DNA of 64,000 nt, taken from contig NZ_CP062253.1 in the NCBI RefSeq assembly GCF_014863585.1, positions 4,118,501 through 4,182,500 of the forward strand, written 5' to 3'. Position numbers and translations under genes: made by a program. Position 1 is the stretch's first letter, and every line of letters begins with the position of its first letter. Shown one piece after another: positions 1 through 15,247 of this stretch. The notes under the pieces are model-generated. The model saw only the letters and a program-made list of their open reading frames with translations, had not been told where the DNA came from and did no database searches. This stretch comes from Pseudomonas gozinkensis (GTDB taxonomy: Bacteria > Pseudomonadota > Gammaproteobacteria > Pseudomonadales > Pseudomonadaceae).

Positions 1-817
1 CCTTGAAGCGCTTCTCGAAATCACCGCGATACTTGGTGCCCGCGAGCAGAGCGCCCAGATCGAGGGAATAAACGACGCTGTTGGCCAGCAGGTCTGGCAC
101 CTGGTTGTCGACAATGCGCTTGGCCAGGCCTTCGGCAATTGCGGTTTTACCCACGCCAGCCTCGCCCACCAACAGCGGATTGTTCTTGCGACGGCGCGCG
201 AGAATCTGCGCGACACGCTCGACTTCCGTTTCACGCCCGACCAGCGGATCGATCCGGCCTTGGCGTGCGAGTTCGTTGAGGTTGCTGGCATAAGCGTCCA
301 GCGGATTGCCTGAAGAAGAAGACTCACCGCCCTCGTCGTCCTGCATATCTTGTTCACCTTCAGAGTGATCGCCATGCCCCGGCACTTTGGAAATGCCGTG
401 GGCGATATAGTTGACGACATCAATGCGTGCAACGCTCTGCTGTTTCAGCAGGAACACCGCCTGACTCTCTTGCTCACTGAAGATTGCAACCAGCACGTTG
501 GCGCCGGTCACTTCGCGTTTGCCCGAGCTCTGCACATGAAAGACAGCACGTTGCAGCACACGCTGGAAGCCCAGGGTTGGCTGGGTTTCGCGATCCTCGT
601 CGTGAACGGGGATCAGTGGCGTGGTGGAGTCGATGAACTCCTGCAGGTCGTGCTTGAGTTTGTCGAGGTTTGCGCCGCAGGCACGCAATACGGTGGCGGC
701 AGCCTCATTGTCCAATAGGGCCAGCAGCAGGTGTTCGACGGTCATGAACTCATGACGCTTCGAACGTGCCTCCTTGAAGGCAAGATTGAGGGTGACTTCG
801 AGCTCGCGGTTTAACAT
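1..817 (-). CDS. clpA: ATP-dependent Clp protease ATPase subunit ClpA (C-terminus cut by window edge)
   Basis: This is the AAA+ unfoldase that feeds substrates, including N-end rule substrates delivered by ClpS, into the ClpP peptidase in the cytoplasm. The reverse strand begins [18 protein letters not shown], which is the typical ClpA N-domain start. About 272 codons are visible: the Clp_N repeat domain, an acidic and serine-rich linker, and the start of the first AAA+ module with its Walker A motif (GEAGVGKTA). The rest lies left of the window. The start at 817 is supported by an AGGTGAAGCT ribosome site directly upstream. It lies 30 bp downstream of clpS in the same direction, so the two are probably co-transcribed. 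The order cspD-clpS-clpA is the same as in E. coli. Confidence 0.97.
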   Translation of the reverse strand, partial: MLNRELEVTLNLAFKEARSKRHEFMTVEHLLLALLDNEAAATVLRACGANLDKLKHDLQEFIDSTTPLIPVHDEDRETQPTLGFQRVLQRAVFHVQSSGKREVTGANVLVAIFSEQESQAVFLLKQQSVARIDVVNYIAHGISKVPGHGDHSEGEQDMQDDEGGESSSSGNPLDAYASNLNELARQGRIDPLVGRETEVERVAQILARRRKNNPLLVGEAGVGKTAIAEGLAKRIVDNQVPDLLANSVVYSLDLGALLAGTKYRGDFEKRFK

Positions 818-847
818 AGCTTCACCTCATACCCAAGTGGTCGGCGA

Positions 848-1231
848 TTAACCGTCCTTCTCGATTTCACAGAGTAGCGGATGCTGGCTTTCCCTGGCGT
901 ACTGGTTGACCTGCATGGCCTTTGTCTCGGCGATGTCGCGGGTAAACACTCCACATACTGCCCGCCCTTCTGTATGGACGGCCAGCATGACCTTGGTCGC
1001 CAGCTCGCGATTCAGGTTAAAAAACACCTCGAGCACTTCGACGACGAAATCCATCGGTGTGTAGTCATCATTGAACAAAACCACCTTGTACATCGGCGGC
1101 GCCTGTAACGCAGGCTTTGCTTCCTGAACAGCAACGCCTGCCGAATCGTCGTCGTGCTCCTGTGGAAGATCCTTTTGGAGAAGCGGGCGATCCTGATTGA
1201 ATGTTAGTCGAATCTGGCTGATTGCATGCAT
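848..1231 (-). CDS. clpS: ATP-dependent Clp protease adaptor ClpS
   Basis: The 127-residue product is the small adaptor that binds the ClpA N-domain and delivers proteins with destabilising N-terminal residues to ClpAP. The disordered N-terminal 45 residues are followed by the conserved ClpS core: [18 protein letters not shown] with the N-degron-binding Asn-Asp pair, then the [22 protein letters not shown] helix-strand segment. Its length is close to the roughly 120 residues usual in pseudomonads. It reads divergently from cspD across a 224-bp gap that should hold both promoters, and clpA follows 30 bp downstream. Assignment is secure. Confidence 0.97.
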   Translation of the reverse strand: MHAISQIRLTFNQDRPLLQKDLPQEHDDDSAGVAVQEAKPALQAPPMYKVVLFNDDYTPMDFVVEVLEVFFNLNRELATKVMLAVHTEGRAVCGVFTRDIAETKAMQVNQYARESQHPLLCEIEKDG

Positions 1232-1455
1232 GGAAAGAAAGGTTCGTCAGTTGTGCAAATACAGTGGTGGGGGCGGCTTGACACGTTTTCAACTCCGACT
1301 GCCCGGTCACCTTGACTATCGGGAAAACGGTGTTACAACCAATAGAACCCACAGTGGGGAAAAAAGATCCGCGGAGTCAATCTTTTTAACGGATTCGACT
1401 GCGGATGAATTGGATGATACTCCAGCGATGGAGACTGTTGCAGAGGGATTTGAGC

Positions 1456-1737
1456 ATGGCTGTCGGCAAGGTGAAATGGTTCAACAATGCCAAGGGGTTC
1501 GGTTTCATCAACACCGACACCCACGAAGGGAAGGATGAGGACGGCAAGGAGATCGACTTCTTTGCCCACTATTCCGCCATTGAAATGGTCGGATACAAAA
1601 CCCTCAAAGCCGGGCAAATCGTCAAATTCGAGATCGTGCAAGGGCCCAAAGGCCTGCACGCCACAAAAATTCAGAATGTTGAGGCCGCAAAAGACGCCGT
1701 CTCGCCAGCAGCTCATCACCAGTCAGTGACCAGCTGA
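1456..1737 (+). CDS. cspD: Cold-shock-domain protein CspD
   Basis: This 93-residue cold-shock-domain protein carries the RNP1-type motif KGFGFI and an RNP2-like FFAHYSAI. In E. coli, CspD is not cold-induced but inhibits DNA replication in stationary phase. The ATG at 1456 was chosen because it begins [14 protein letters not shown], the family start, and AGAGGGA lies just upstream; an in-frame ATG at 1405 would add 17 residues not found in the family. A loop of about 10 residues ([10 protein letters not shown]) is inserted between the RNP motifs compared with short CspD proteins. It is divergent from clpS, the same arrangement as in enterobacteria, which supports CspD rather than another Csp. 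Confidence 0.93.
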   Translation: MAVGKVKWFNNAKGFGFINTDTHEGKDEDGKEIDFFAHYSAIEMVGYKTLKAGQIVKFEIVQGPKGLHATKIQNVEAAKDAVSPAAHHQSVTS

Positions 1738-1763
1738 AGCAACCAGAACACCTGCCAGAAAAC

Positions 1764-1799
1764 AAACCGCCCGGCTCGATCACTCGAGCCGGGCGGTTT
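1764..1799. terminator. Bidirectional intrinsic terminator between cspD and icd
   Basis: A perfect 16-bp inverted repeat (AAACCGCCCGGCTCGA and its complement) is separated by a 4-nt loop. It ends in T on the plus strand and, by symmetry, on the minus strand too. It sits between the converging ends of cspD and icd and should serve both. Confidence 0.9.
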
Positions 1800-1816
1800 C
1801 GTTGCAGCTGTCTGTC

Positions 1817-3073
1817 TTACATGTGCTTGACGATCGCCTCACCGAAGCCCGACGACGACACCAGCGTGGCGCCCTCCATCAGACGTTCGAAGTCGTAGGT
1901 CACGGTCTTGGCCTTGATGGCGCCATTGGTGCCCTTGATTATCAGGTCGGCCGCCTCGGTCCAGCCCAGGTGGCGCAGCATCATCTCTGCCGACAGAATC
2001 ACCGAACCCGGGTTGACCTGGTCCTTGCCGGCATATTTCGGCGCGGTACCGTGGGTCGCCTCGAACATGGCCACGGTGTCGGACAGGTTGGCACCCGGCG
2101 CGATCCCGATACCGCCCACTTCCGCCGCCAGGGCGTCGGAAAGGTAGTCACCGTTGAGGTTGAGGGTAGCGATCACATCGTACTCGGCCGGACGCAGCAG
2201 GATCTGCTGGAGCATGGCGTCGGCGATGGCGTCCTTGACCACGACTTCGCGGCCGGTTTTCGGGTTCTTGAATTTCATCCATGGGCCGCCATCGAGCAGC
2301 TCGGCGCCGAATTCTTCCTTCGCCACCTCATAGCCCCAGTCCTTGAAGGCACCTTCGGTGAATTTCATGATGTTGCCCTTGTGCACGATGGTCAGCGACT
2401 TGCGGTCGTTGTCCACTACGTATTGCAGGGCCTTGCGCACCAGACGCTTGGTGCCTTCCTTGGAAACAGGCTTGATGCCGATGCCGCAATCCTGGTCGAA
2501 ACGGATCTTGGTGACGCCCATTTCTTCTTTCAGGAATTTGATGACCTTGGTGGCCTCAGGCGAGCCGGCCTTCCATTCGATACCGGCATAAATGTCTTCG
2601 GAGTTCTCACGGAAGATCACCATGTCGACGTCGCCAGGCTTTTTCACCGGGCTCGGCACGCCTTCGAACCACACCACAGGGCGCAGGCAGACATAGAGAT
2701 CGAGCTGTTGACGCAGGGCAACGTTGAGGGAGCGAATACCGCCACCGACCGGGGTGGTCAGCGGGCCCTTGATGGAAACCACGTAGTCCTTGACGGCATC
2801 CAGGGTTTCCTGGGGCAGCCAGGTGTCCTGGTCATAGACCTGAGTTGCTTTTTCGCCAGCATAAACCTCCATCCAGGAAATCTTGCGCTTGCCCCCGTAG
2901 GCTTTTTCCACGGCAGCATCAACCACTTTGATCATCACAGGGCTGACGTCGACGCCAATGCCGTCACCTTCGATGAAGGGAATGATCGGGTTATCAGGGA
3001 CATTGAGAGAATGGTCTGCGTTGACGGTGATTTTGTCGCCGACGGCTGGAACCTGAATCTTCTTGTAACCCAT
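1817..3073 (-). CDS. icd: NADP-dependent isocitrate dehydrogenase, dimeric type
   Basis: The 418-residue product oxidatively decarboxylates isocitrate to 2-oxoglutarate in the TCA cycle. Family landmarks are present: the substrate-binding segment with the phosphorylatable Ser ([13 protein letters not shown]), the [12 protein letters not shown] motif, and the [16 protein letters not shown] dinucleotide-binding stretch. Length matches E. coli Icd (416). The ATG at 3073 was preferred over an upstream in-frame ATG at 3085 because GGAG sits 6 bases before it and homologues start MGYKKIQVP. The presence of the Ser region implies control by AceK-type phosphorylation, though no aceK is in the window. 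It is divergent from the unrelated monomeric Idh. Confidence 0.97.
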   Translation of the reverse strand: MGYKKIQVPAVGDKITVNADHSLNVPDNPIIPFIEGDGIGVDVSPVMIKVVDAAVEKAYGGKRKISWMEVYAGEKATQVYDQDTWLPQETLDAVKDYVVSIKGPLTTPVGGGIRSLNVALRQQLDLYVCLRPVVWFEGVPSPVKKPGDVDMVIFRENSEDIYAGIEWKAGSPEATKVIKFLKEEMGVTKIRFDQDCGIGIKPVSKEGTKRLVRKALQYVVDNDRKSLTIVHKGNIMKFTEGAFKDWGYEVAKEEFGAELLDGGPWMKFKNPKTGREVVVKDAIADAMLQQILLRPAEYDVIATLNLNGDYLSDALAAEVGGIGIAPGANLSDTVAMFEATHGTAPKYAGKDQVNPGSVILSAEMMLRHLGWTEAADLIIKGTNGAIKAKTVTYDFERLMEGATLVSSSGFGEAIVKHM

Positions 3074-5780
<2,707 letters not shown>

Positions 5781-5797
5781 GGTTGTAAAGGGAACAT

Positions 5798-5828
5798 CAC
5801 AAACCCCGGCCATGCGCCGGGGTTTGTG
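5798..5828 (+). terminator. Intrinsic terminator after idh
   Basis: A 12-bp perfect stem (CACAAACCCCGG and its complement) with a 7-nt loop is followed by TTTTC, 18 bp after the idh stop codon. Confidence 0.88.
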
Positions 5829-5852
5829 TTTTCAGAGTTCACACCCTTCCCA

Positions 5853-5942
5853 TGTGGGAGCGAGCTTGCTCGCGAATGCGGTTTATCATTCAACATCTTC
5901 ATTGACTGACCCATCGCTTTCGCGAGCAAGCTCGCTCCCACA
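5853..5942. repeat. REPIN (paired inverted REP elements)
   Basis: Two REP units of the TGTGGGAGCGAGCTTGCTCG type face each other across about 45 bp and form a long imperfect palindrome. It is the common P. fluorescens group repeat, presumably mobilised by a REP-associated tyrosine transposase encoded elsewhere. Confidence 0.9.
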
Positions 5943-5981
5943 AGGGGATTGGGGTTTAAACCAATAGTTTGAGGAAGACTT

Positions 5982-6428
5982 ATGGACTGGCTCCCCCACA
6001 TCACTGTCGCCACCATCGTCGAGGACAACGGTCGTTTCCTGATGGTCGAGGAACACAAGGCTGGCCGTAACGTACTCAATCAGCCCGCCGGCCATCTGGA
6101 TCCGCACGAAACCCTGATCGAAGCCGCCGTGCGCGAAACCCTCGAAGAAACCGGCTGGGACGTCGAACCCACCGCCGTGATCGGCATTTATCTGTACACC
6201 GCCCCGAGCAACGGCGTGACTTACCAGCGCGTGTGCTTCAGCGCCAAAGCCGTCAAACACCACCCGGATTACCAACTGGACGACGGCATCGTCGGCGCCA
6301 AGTGGCTGACCCGCGACGAATTATTGGCCCAGCGCGATAACTGGCGCAGCGAGCTGATCATCCGTTGCATCGATGATTATCTGGCCGGCAATCGCTTCGG
6401 CCTCGAACTGATCCGCCCTTCCCTTTAG
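5982..6428 (+). CDS. nudJ: NUDIX hydrolase, NudJ-like phosphatase
   Basis: The 148-residue protein contains a complete Nudix box (GHLDPHETLIEAAVRETLEE followed by TGW), the Mg-dependent pyrophosphohydrolase motif, at about residues 38-62. In E. coli, NudJ (YmfB) hydrolyses nucleoside di- and triphosphates and the thiamine precursor HMP-PP. Assignment to NudJ rather than another Nudix protein rests on size and on position directly before mnmA, hflD and purB, the same order as in E. coli. The gap to mnmA is 59 bp. Substrate is therefore inferred from synteny. Confidence 0.85.
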   Translation: MDWLPHITVATIVEDNGRFLMVEEHKAGRNVLNQPAGHLDPHETLIEAAVRETLEETGWDVEPTAVIGIYLYTAPSNGVTYQRVCFSAKAVKHHPDYQLDDGIVGAKWLTRDELLAQRDNWRSELIIRCIDDYLAGNRFGLELIRPSL

Positions 6429-6481
6429 CCTTGAGGCCGTGAGCCTGATAGAATCGCGTCCTTTTTCAAGACACTCATTGA

Positions 6482-8232
<1,751 letters not shown>

Positions 8233-8272
8233 ATCGCCGCGCAATAAAAGCTTTGTAGTCTGTAACGCGTAA

Positions 8273-9730
<1,458 letters not shown>

Positions 9731-9752
9731 TCGACTGCTTGACCCGTTTGAG

Positions 9753-9777
9753 ACGCCCGGCCGCGCCGGGCGTTTTT
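9753..9777 (+). terminator. Intrinsic terminator after purB
   Basis: ACGCCCGG and its exact complement flank a CCGCG loop, followed by TTTTTATT. Confidence 0.9.
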
Positions 9778-9816
9778 ATTCCCGTCTGAAAAATGCTTTT
9801 TTTCAATAGGTTACAT

Positions 9817-10992
9817 ATGAATCCCGATATTCCTCTTCAACTTCTGGGTGGTCTTACGGCGCGCGAGTTCATGCGCGATTACTGGCAGAAAAAACCACTG
9901 CTGATCCGTCAGGCGATTCCTGATTTCGAAAGCCCGATCGACGCCGACGAACTCGCCGGCCTGGCCCTGGAAGAAGAAGTCGAATCGCGCCTGGTGATCG
10001 AGCACGGCGAGCGCCCATGGGAACTGCGTCGCGGCCCGTTCGCCGAAGACGAATTCAGCAAACTGCCGGAGCGCGAATGGACGCTGCTGGTGCAGGCGGT
10101 CGATCAGTTCGTACCGGAAGTCAGCGAGCTGCTGGAAAACTTTCGCTTCCTGCCGAGCTGGCGCGTCGACGACGTGATGATCAGCTTCGCCGCCCCGGGT
10201 GGCAGCGTTGGTCCGCACTTCGACAACTACGACGTATTCCTGCTGCAAGGCCACGGCAAGCGCAACTGGAAAATCGGCCAGATGTGCAACTCCGAAAGCC
10301 CGCTGCTGCAACACGCGGACCTGCGCATCCTCGCCGAATTCCACGAGACCGAAGAGTGGGTCCTGGAACCAGGCGACATGCTGTACCTGCCGCCGCGCCT
10401 GGCTCACTGCGGCGTTGCCGTCGATGACTGCATGACCTACTCGGTCGGTTTCCGCGCACCGAGCGCCGCTGAAGTGCTGACCCACTTCACCGACTTCCTC
10501 AGCCAGTTCCTGACTGACGAAGAGCGCTACACCGACGCCGATGCAAAACCGGTCAGCGATGATCCACATCAGATCCAGCACGATGCGCTCGGCCGCCTGA
10601 AAGCGCTGCTCGCCGAGCACATGAGCGACGAACGCCTGCTGCTGACCTGGTTCGGCCAGTACATGACCGAGCCGCGTTATCCAGAGCTGGTGGTCGGCCC
10701 GGAAGAAGTCGAGGAAGAAGACCTCCTCGGCGCGCTCGAAGATGGCGCCATTCTGATCCGCAACCCGAGCGCGCGCCTGGCGTGGTCGGACGTCGATAAC
10801 GATCTGCTGCTGTTCGCCAGCGGCCAGAGCCGTTACCTGCCAGGCAAACTGCGCGAACTGCTGAAGCTGATCTGCTCCGCCGACGCCCTGCACACCGACA
10901 ACCTCGGTGACTGGCTGAGCGACGAAGACGGCCGCGGCCTGCTGTGCGAACTGGTCAAACAGGGAAGCCTGGGGTTCGCCGACGATGAATAA
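9817..10992 (+). CDS. roxA: 50S ribosomal protein L16 arginine hydroxylase (RoxA/YcfD family)
   Basis: This is a 391-residue 2-oxoglutarate/Fe(II) oxygenase of the JmjC-type cupin family, whose E. coli member hydroxylates an arginine of ribosomal protein L16. The iron ligands are visible as HFDNYD (H-x-D) near residue 133 and the later His in LPPRLAHCGV, with the FLLQGHGKRNWKIG strand between. The ATG at 9817 fits MNPDIPLQLLGGLT; an ATG eight codons upstream lies in a T-rich stretch without a ribosome site. The last 8 bases overlap the following acetyltransferase gene. Confidence 0.9.
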   Translation: MNPDIPLQLLGGLTAREFMRDYWQKKPLLIRQAIPDFESPIDADELAGLALEEEVESRLVIEHGERPWELRRGPFAEDEFSKLPEREWTLLVQAVDQFVPEVSELLENFRFLPSWRVDDVMISFAAPGGSVGPHFDNYDVFLLQGHGKRNWKIGQMCNSESPLLQHADLRILAEFHETEEWVLEPGDMLYLPPRLAHCGVAVDDCMTYSVGFRAPSAAEVLTHFTDFLSQFLTDEERYTDADAKPVSDDPHQIQHDALGRLKALLAEHMSDERLLLTWFGQYMTEPRYPELVVGPEEVEEEDLLGALEDGAILIRNPSARLAWSDVDNDLLLFASGQSRYLPGKLRELLKLICSADALHTDNLGDWLSDEDGRGLLCELVKQGSLGFADDE

Positions 10993-11410
10993 GATTCGCG
11001 TACGTGTTGCAGACTGGCAAAAGGACAACGCCGAGATCCGCCGCATTCGCGAAACGGTGTTCATTGCCGAACAATCGGTTCCACCCGAGCTTGAGTGGGA
11101 CGCCGATGACGCCACGGCGGTGCATTTTCTGGCTTTCGAAGGCGACTTTCCGATCGGCACCGCCCGCCTCTTGCCCGACGGGCATGTCGGCCGGGTTTCG
11201 GTGCTGAAGGACTGGCGCGGCCTGAAGGTCGGCGATGCGCTGATGCACGCGGTCATCGCCGAAGCCGAGGAGCGCGGCCTGAAGCAGCAGATGCTCAGTG
11301 CCCAGGTGCAGGCCACGGCGTTCTATGAGCGCCTGGGTTTCAATCTGGTCAGCGAGGAATTCCTGGAAGCCGGGATTCCGCATGTCGACATGGTTCGTCA
11401 TTCGGCTTAA
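10985..11410 (+). CDS. GNAT family N-acetyltransferase (ElaA-like)
   Basis: The 141-residue protein is a single GNAT domain. The acetyl-CoA-binding region reads GRVSVLKDWRGLKVGDALM, giving the R-x-x-G-x-G/A pattern, and the C-terminal ATAFYERLGFNLVSEEFLE is the usual beta6-beta7 segment. It resembles ElaA-type acetyltransferases; the substrate is unknown. It overlaps roxA by 8 bases, so it is co-translated with the ribosomal hydroxylase. Whether the two act together cannot be told from sequence. Confidence 0.88.
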   Translation: MNKIRVRVADWQKDNAEIRRIRETVFIAEQSVPPELEWDADDATAVHFLAFEGDFPIGTARLLPDGHVGRVSVLKDWRGLKVGDALMHAVIAEAEERGLKQQMLSAQVQATAFYERLGFNLVSEEFLEAGIPHVDMVRHSA

Positions 11411-11426
11411 GACCGAGGCGCTCCTT

Positions 11427-11487
11427 TCGCGAGCAAGCTCGCTCCCACAGGATGACGCCGAACCTGTGGGAGCGAGCTTGCTCGCGA
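11427..11487. repeat. REPIN (compact REP pair)
   Basis: Two 24-bp REP units in inverted orientation are separated by only 13 bp. The ends (TCGCGAGCAAGCTCGCTCCC and its complement) match the other REP copies in the window. Confidence 0.9.
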
Positions 11488-11509
11488 TAGCGGTCTCGAG
11501 AACACTCCA

Positions 11510-11543
11510 AACGCCCCGCCATCTCACGATGCCGGGGCGTTTT
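11510..11543 (+). terminator. Intrinsic terminator after the GNAT gene
   Basis: AACGCCCCG pairs with CGGGGCGTT across a 14-nt loop and ends in TTTT. It probably closes the roxA-GNAT transcript. Confidence 0.75.
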
Positions 11544-11622
11544 GCTGTCTACGATTCAACTTGCCCCACCCCGGGCCGACAAACTGGCAATATCAAGCCT
11601 TTCGAAAGCGGAGATAACGGAC

Positions 11623-12375
11623 ATGTCCCTACGCACCCTGCTCACCACCCTGCTGCTCGGCTGCAGCTTTTCGGTGATGGCAGCCACAGAAATCGTGCCC
11701 CTCAAATACCACACCAGCGCCGACATGCTGCCGGTGGCTCAGGACTTTATCGGCAAGGACGGCCAGGTCAGCGCTTATGGCAACCAGCTGATCGTCAAGG
11801 CGGAGCCCGGCAAGATCGAAGAACTCAAGGATCTGCTCTCACAGCTCGACACCGCACCCAAGCGCCTGCTGATCACGGTCGACACCAACGAAAACAACGG
11901 CCGTGGCGACGAAGGCTATTCGGTCAACGGCGCCCAGACCCGCATCATCAGCCGCAGCACTGCCAGCCGTGACGGCGGCATTCAGCAGATCCAGGCCAGC
12001 GAAGGTGCGCCGGCGCTGATCCAGGTCGGCCAGAGCGTGCCGATCACCAGCAGCCAGAGCGATTCTTATGGCGGCTACAGCAGCCAGACTCAATATCGCA
12101 ACGTCACCCAGGGGTTTTATGTCACCGCCAGCGTCACCGGCGAAACCGTTCACCTGGCCATCAGTACCAACCGTGACCGTATGAGCCAGGAACGTCCCGA
12201 TGTAGTGAACGTGCAAAGCACCGACACAACTGTCACCGGGCGACTGGGCGAGTGGATCACCCTCGCCGGCGTGAATCGCCAGACCCAGGCCGACAAACAG
12301 GGCCTGGCCCGCAGCTACTCGACTCAAGGCCGGGATGACATGACGTTGCGGGTGAAAGTCGACACGTTGGACTAA
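11623..12375 (+). CDS. Exported secretin-like protein (orphan, short)
   Basis: The 250-residue protein has a signal peptide (MSLRTLLTTLLLGCSFSVMA, cleavage after about residue 20). A NolW/secretin N-domain-like unit follows at roughly residues 25-85, with the pattern V-K-Y/A-G-N-Q-L-I-V-K ... L-L-x-Q-L-D. The C-terminal half (residues 120-245) resembles early strands of a secretin: QVGQSVPI, FYVTASVTGETVHLAIS and GEWITLAGV. Complete secretins are 400-700 residues, so this has no full outer-membrane barrel. No type II, type III or pilus genes are nearby. It could be a secretin decoy, an assembly factor, or an unrelated periplasmic protein with the fold. The ATG at 11623 was chosen for the signal peptide and the preceding GGAGATAACGG. 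Confidence 0.7.
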   Translation: MSLRTLLTTLLLGCSFSVMAATEIVPLKYHTSADMLPVAQDFIGKDGQVSAYGNQLIVKAEPGKIEELKDLLSQLDTAPKRLLITVDTNENNGRGDEGYSVNGAQTRIISRSTASRDGGIQQIQASEGAPALIQVGQSVPITSSQSDSYGGYSSQTQYRNVTQGFYVTASVTGETVHLAISTNRDRMSQERPDVVNVQSTDTTVTGRLGEWITLAGVNRQTQADKQGLARSYSTQGRDDMTLRVKVDTLD

Positions 12376-12851
12376 AGCACCAAAAACTGACTGATTAGTC
12401 GTATTAGACGAAAGATGTAGTGCTTGAAAAAAAGCACTACAAAACGTTTGACGAGCCAAAAAAGCGAAGGCATGATGGCCTCGCTCCCGCTAATCAGAGG
12501 CCCTGGCAAGGGCCTTCGAAGCGATGCTCGCAACCATCCCCGCGAGCCGTTTCGTGTCTGTACCGCCCACAAGGTGTGTTTGACGAGGTTGCCGACTGGA
12601 ACGAAGTTGTCCCGAGGGACGGAAGCGTAATTAGGTAACCCGGCTTTACACTGTAGTTCGTACAAAGGCCCACGACGCCCGAATGCGCCCGCCAGTTCGC
12701 CTTTACCTGCTCACTTCCCCTCGAGCCCATCGTTCATCCCGTCGCCTGCCCCGCCGAACCCGACCTGACCACCTAAGCTTCTGGTCAGCGAGCGCAAGGA
12801 ATTTTCCACCGCAGAACAACTTTTCATAAAGACGCGACGAGGTTTATCTCC
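12376..12851. other. Intergenic region before aceA, with a 10-bp hairpin
   Basis: This 476-bp gap has no credible gene; short frames on both strands lack ribosome sites and family features. It contains a perfect hairpin at 12416-12441 (TGTAGTGCTT, loop GAAAAA, and the complement). No T-run follows on either strand, so it is not a simple terminator. The aceA promoter should lie in the right part; I could not identify its elements with confidence. Confidence 0.5.
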
Positions 12852-14177
12852 ATGGCACTGACACGCGAACAGCAAATTGCAGCCCTTGAAAAAGACTGGG
12901 CTGAAAACCCGCGCTGGAAAGGCGTGACTCGCAATTACTCCGCTGCTGACGTCGTCCGTCTGCGTGGCTCGGTTCAACCAGAGCACACCTTTGCAAAAAT
13001 GGGCGCCGAAAAACTGTGGAACCTGGTCACCCAGGGTGCCAAGCCGTCCTTCCGCCCAGAGAAAGATTTCGTCAACTGCATGGGCGCCCTGACCGGCGGC
13101 CAGGCTGTGCAGCAGGTTAAGGCCGGTATCCAGGCGATCTACCTGTCGGGCTGGCAAGTCGCTGCGGACAACAACTCCGCCGAATCGATGTACCCGGACC
13201 AGTCGCTGTACCCGGTGGACTCGGTTCCAACCGTGGTCAAGCGCATCAACAACTCGTTCCGTCGTGCCGACCAGATCCAGTGGAAAGCCGGCAAGAACCC
13301 GGGCGACGAAGGCTACATCGACTACTTCGCGCCAATCGTGGCTGACGCCGAAGCCGGTTTCGGCGGCGTACTGAACGCCTACGAGCTGATGAAGAGCATG
13401 ATCGAGGCAGGCGCCGCCGGCGTTCACTTCGAAGACCAGCTGGCTTCCGTGAAGAAATGTGGCCACATGGGCGGCAAGGTTCTGGTTCCAACCCAGGAAG
13501 CCGTGCAGAAGCTGACCGCAGCTCGTCTGGCTGCCGACGTTGCCGGCGTACCGACCATCATCCTGGCCCGTACCGACGCCAACGCTGCCGACCTGCTGAC
13601 TTCCGACTGCGACCCGTATGACAAGCCGTTCGTAACCGGCGATCGCACTCAGGAAGGTTTTTACAAGGTTCGTGCCGGTCTGGACCAGGCAATCGCCCGT
13701 GGCCTGGCTTACGCGCCGTACGCCGACCTGATCTGGTGCGAAACCGCCAAGCCGGACCTGGAAGAAGCCCGTCGCTTCGCTGAAGCGATCAAGAAGGAAT
13801 ACCCGGACCAGATCCTGTCGTACAACTGCTCGCCTTCCTTCAACTGGAAGAAAAACCTGGACGACGCGACCATCGCCAAGTTCCAGCGCGAACTGTCCGC
13901 CATGGGTTACAAGCACCAGTTCATCACCCTGGCCGGCATTCACAACATGTGGCACAGCATGTTCAACCTGGCACACGACTACGCCCGCAACGACATGACT
14001 GCCTACGTGAAGCTGCAAGAGCAGGAATTCGCTGACGCCGCCAAGGGTTACACCTTCGTGGCTCACCAGCAGGAAGTGGGCACTGGCTACTTCGACGACA
14101 TGACCACCGTGATCCAGGGCGGCACGTCCTCGGTGACCGCGCTGACCGGTTCGACCGAAGAAGAACAGTTCCACTGA
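12852..14177 (+). CDS. aceA: Isocitrate lyase
   Basis: This enzyme splits isocitrate into succinate and glyoxylate, the first step of the glyoxylate bypass used on acetate and fatty acids. The 441-residue product carries the signature KKCGHMGGK with the catalytic cysteine, and conserved substrate loops ([36 protein letters not shown]). Length fits the short E. coli-like subfamily (434), not the roughly 530-residue form also found in the genus. It is transcribed alone, with a strong terminator after it and a REPIN before nuoA. Confidence 0.97.
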   Translation: MALTREQQIAALEKDWAENPRWKGVTRNYSAADVVRLRGSVQPEHTFAKMGAEKLWNLVTQGAKPSFRPEKDFVNCMGALTGGQAVQQVKAGIQAIYLSGWQVAADNNSAESMYPDQSLYPVDSVPTVVKRINNSFRRADQIQWKAGKNPGDEGYIDYFAPIVADAEAGFGGVLNAYELMKSMIEAGAAGVHFEDQLASVKKCGHMGGKVLVPTQEAVQKLTAARLAADVAGVPTIILARTDANAADLLTSDCDPYDKPFVTGDRTQEGFYKVRAGLDQAIARGLAYAPYADLIWCETAKPDLEEARRFAEAIKKEYPDQILSYNCSPSFNWKKNLDDATIAKFQRELSAMGYKHQFITLAGIHNMWHSMFNLAHDYARNDMTAYVKLQEQEFADAAKGYTFVAHQQEVGTGYFDDMTTVIQGGTSSVTALTGSTEEEQFH

Positions 14178-14244
14178 TCGACTTCGCCTGAGCGAACGGC
14201 CTTTGCGGACCGTATAGAAAGCTAACCGCACTGCCGAAAAACTG

Positions 14245-14274
14245 ACGCCCCGACTGGTTCGGGGCGTTTTTTTT
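14245..14274 (+). terminator. Intrinsic terminator after aceA
   Basis: ACGCCCCGA and its exact complement flank a CTGGT loop and are followed by a run of eight T. Confidence 0.93.
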
Positions 14275-14305
14275 GCACGGCGCGATCTCCGCCCCCTCAC
14301 AAATC

Positions 14306-14399
14306 CCTGTGGGAGCGGGCTTGCCCGCGATGGCGCCTGCAGATTCAAAAAATTCGGCGACTGACACACCGCTATCGCGGGCAAGCCCGCTCCCACAGG
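14306..14399. repeat. REPIN, GGGC variant
   Basis: Two inverted REP units of the CTGTGGGAGCGGGCTTGCCC type are about 50 bp apart. The core GGGCTTGCCCGC differs from the GAGCTTGCTCGC core elsewhere in the window, so it is a different REP subgroup. Confidence 0.88.
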
Positions 14400-14823
14400 T
14401 TTCTCTTCAGCCCGATAACAAAAACATTGATCCAGCGCGGTACGAACGTCAGAAAAATCAGCTAAAACGGGCGCCGCCGCTACTTGCAGTAACGCGCATA
14501 TAAGACAACTTCCCAACTACTGACCCGTTAAACAGTTACGAAACCACTCCAAACGATATTAATTATCATTTAGCTGCAACTATGTTCGTTACATTTCCTA
14601 CAAAACATAATTCGTGAAATCCCGGCTAATGCCCGCAACGCATGGGCTGCGGCTCCTTCGAGGTGCGCTATGTCCTTATTCCAATAAATAATTTCGCTAT
14701 AGGAATTTTACTTGCAGGGTGTTTAGCCATAAAATCAGCGCGATTGATTGCTGCGACATATCGTCACTGCCTTATTTCTTTATCAAGCTCAGAGACCTTT
14801 GCTCTCTGTTAAGGATTTCCAGC
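14400..14823. promoter_or_regulatory. nuo operon leader and promoter region
   Basis: This 424-bp stretch between the REPIN and nuoA is clearly richer in A and T than its surroundings, especially 14540-14740, and should hold the nuo promoter. No operator could be assigned: I saw no clear FNR/ANR box (TTGAT-N4-ATCAA). A small AT-rich dyad GATA-TTAAT-TATC lies near 14560. Confidence 0.5.
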
Positions 14824-15237
14824 ATGCCCGAAGCGACAGGACTCATGGCCCACAACTGGGGCTTTGCCATTTTCCTTCTGGGTGTAGTCGGCCTGTGTGC
14901 CTTCATGCTCGGCGTCTCCAGCCTCCTCGGGTCAAAAGCCTGGGGCCGCAGCAAAAACGAACCGTTCGAGTCCGGCATGCTACCTACCGGTGGCGCCCGC
15001 TTGCGGCTCTCAGCCAAATTCTATCTGGTCGCGATGTTGTTCGTGATCTTCGATATCGAAGCCCTCTTTCTCTTTGCATGGTCTGTGTCCGTCCGCGAAA
15101 GCGGCTGGACCGGATTCGTCGAAGCTCTCGTTTTCATAGCAATTCTGTTGGCAGGTCTTGTCTACCTGTTCCGAGTGGGCGCCCTTGACTGGGCTCCGGA
15201 AGCTCGTCGCAAGCGGCAGGCGAAGCTGAAACAATGA
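14824..15237 (+). CDS. nuoA: NADH-quinone oxidoreductase subunit A
   Basis: NuoA is a small membrane subunit of respiratory complex I, placed near the quinone channel. The 137-residue product has three predicted membrane helices (about 12-35, 62-85, 95-117). The conserved loop [13 protein letters not shown] carries the family E-x-F-E-S-G signature, and the second helix contains [14 protein letters not shown]. The ATG at 14824 gives the standard pseudomonad length; upstream in-frame codons would add an unsupported stretch. It is the first gene of the nuoA-N operon. Confidence 0.97.
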   Translation: MPEATGLMAHNWGFAIFLLGVVGLCAFMLGVSSLLGSKAWGRSKNEPFESGMLPTGGARLRLSAKFYLVAMLFVIFDIEALFLFAWSVSVRESGWTGFVEALVFIAILLAGLVYLFRVGALDWAPEARRKRQAKLKQ

Positions 15238-15247
15238 GGCTTTGGCA

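Noticed and set aside
12416..12441. Hairpin read as an RccR/HexR operator or as a terminator
   Set aside because: Half-site spacing does not fit the known operators, and no T-run follows on either strand.
12420..12730. Short frames on both strands upstream of aceA
   Set aside because: Low-complexity composition, no ribosome site and no motif; they overlap a hairpin and each other.
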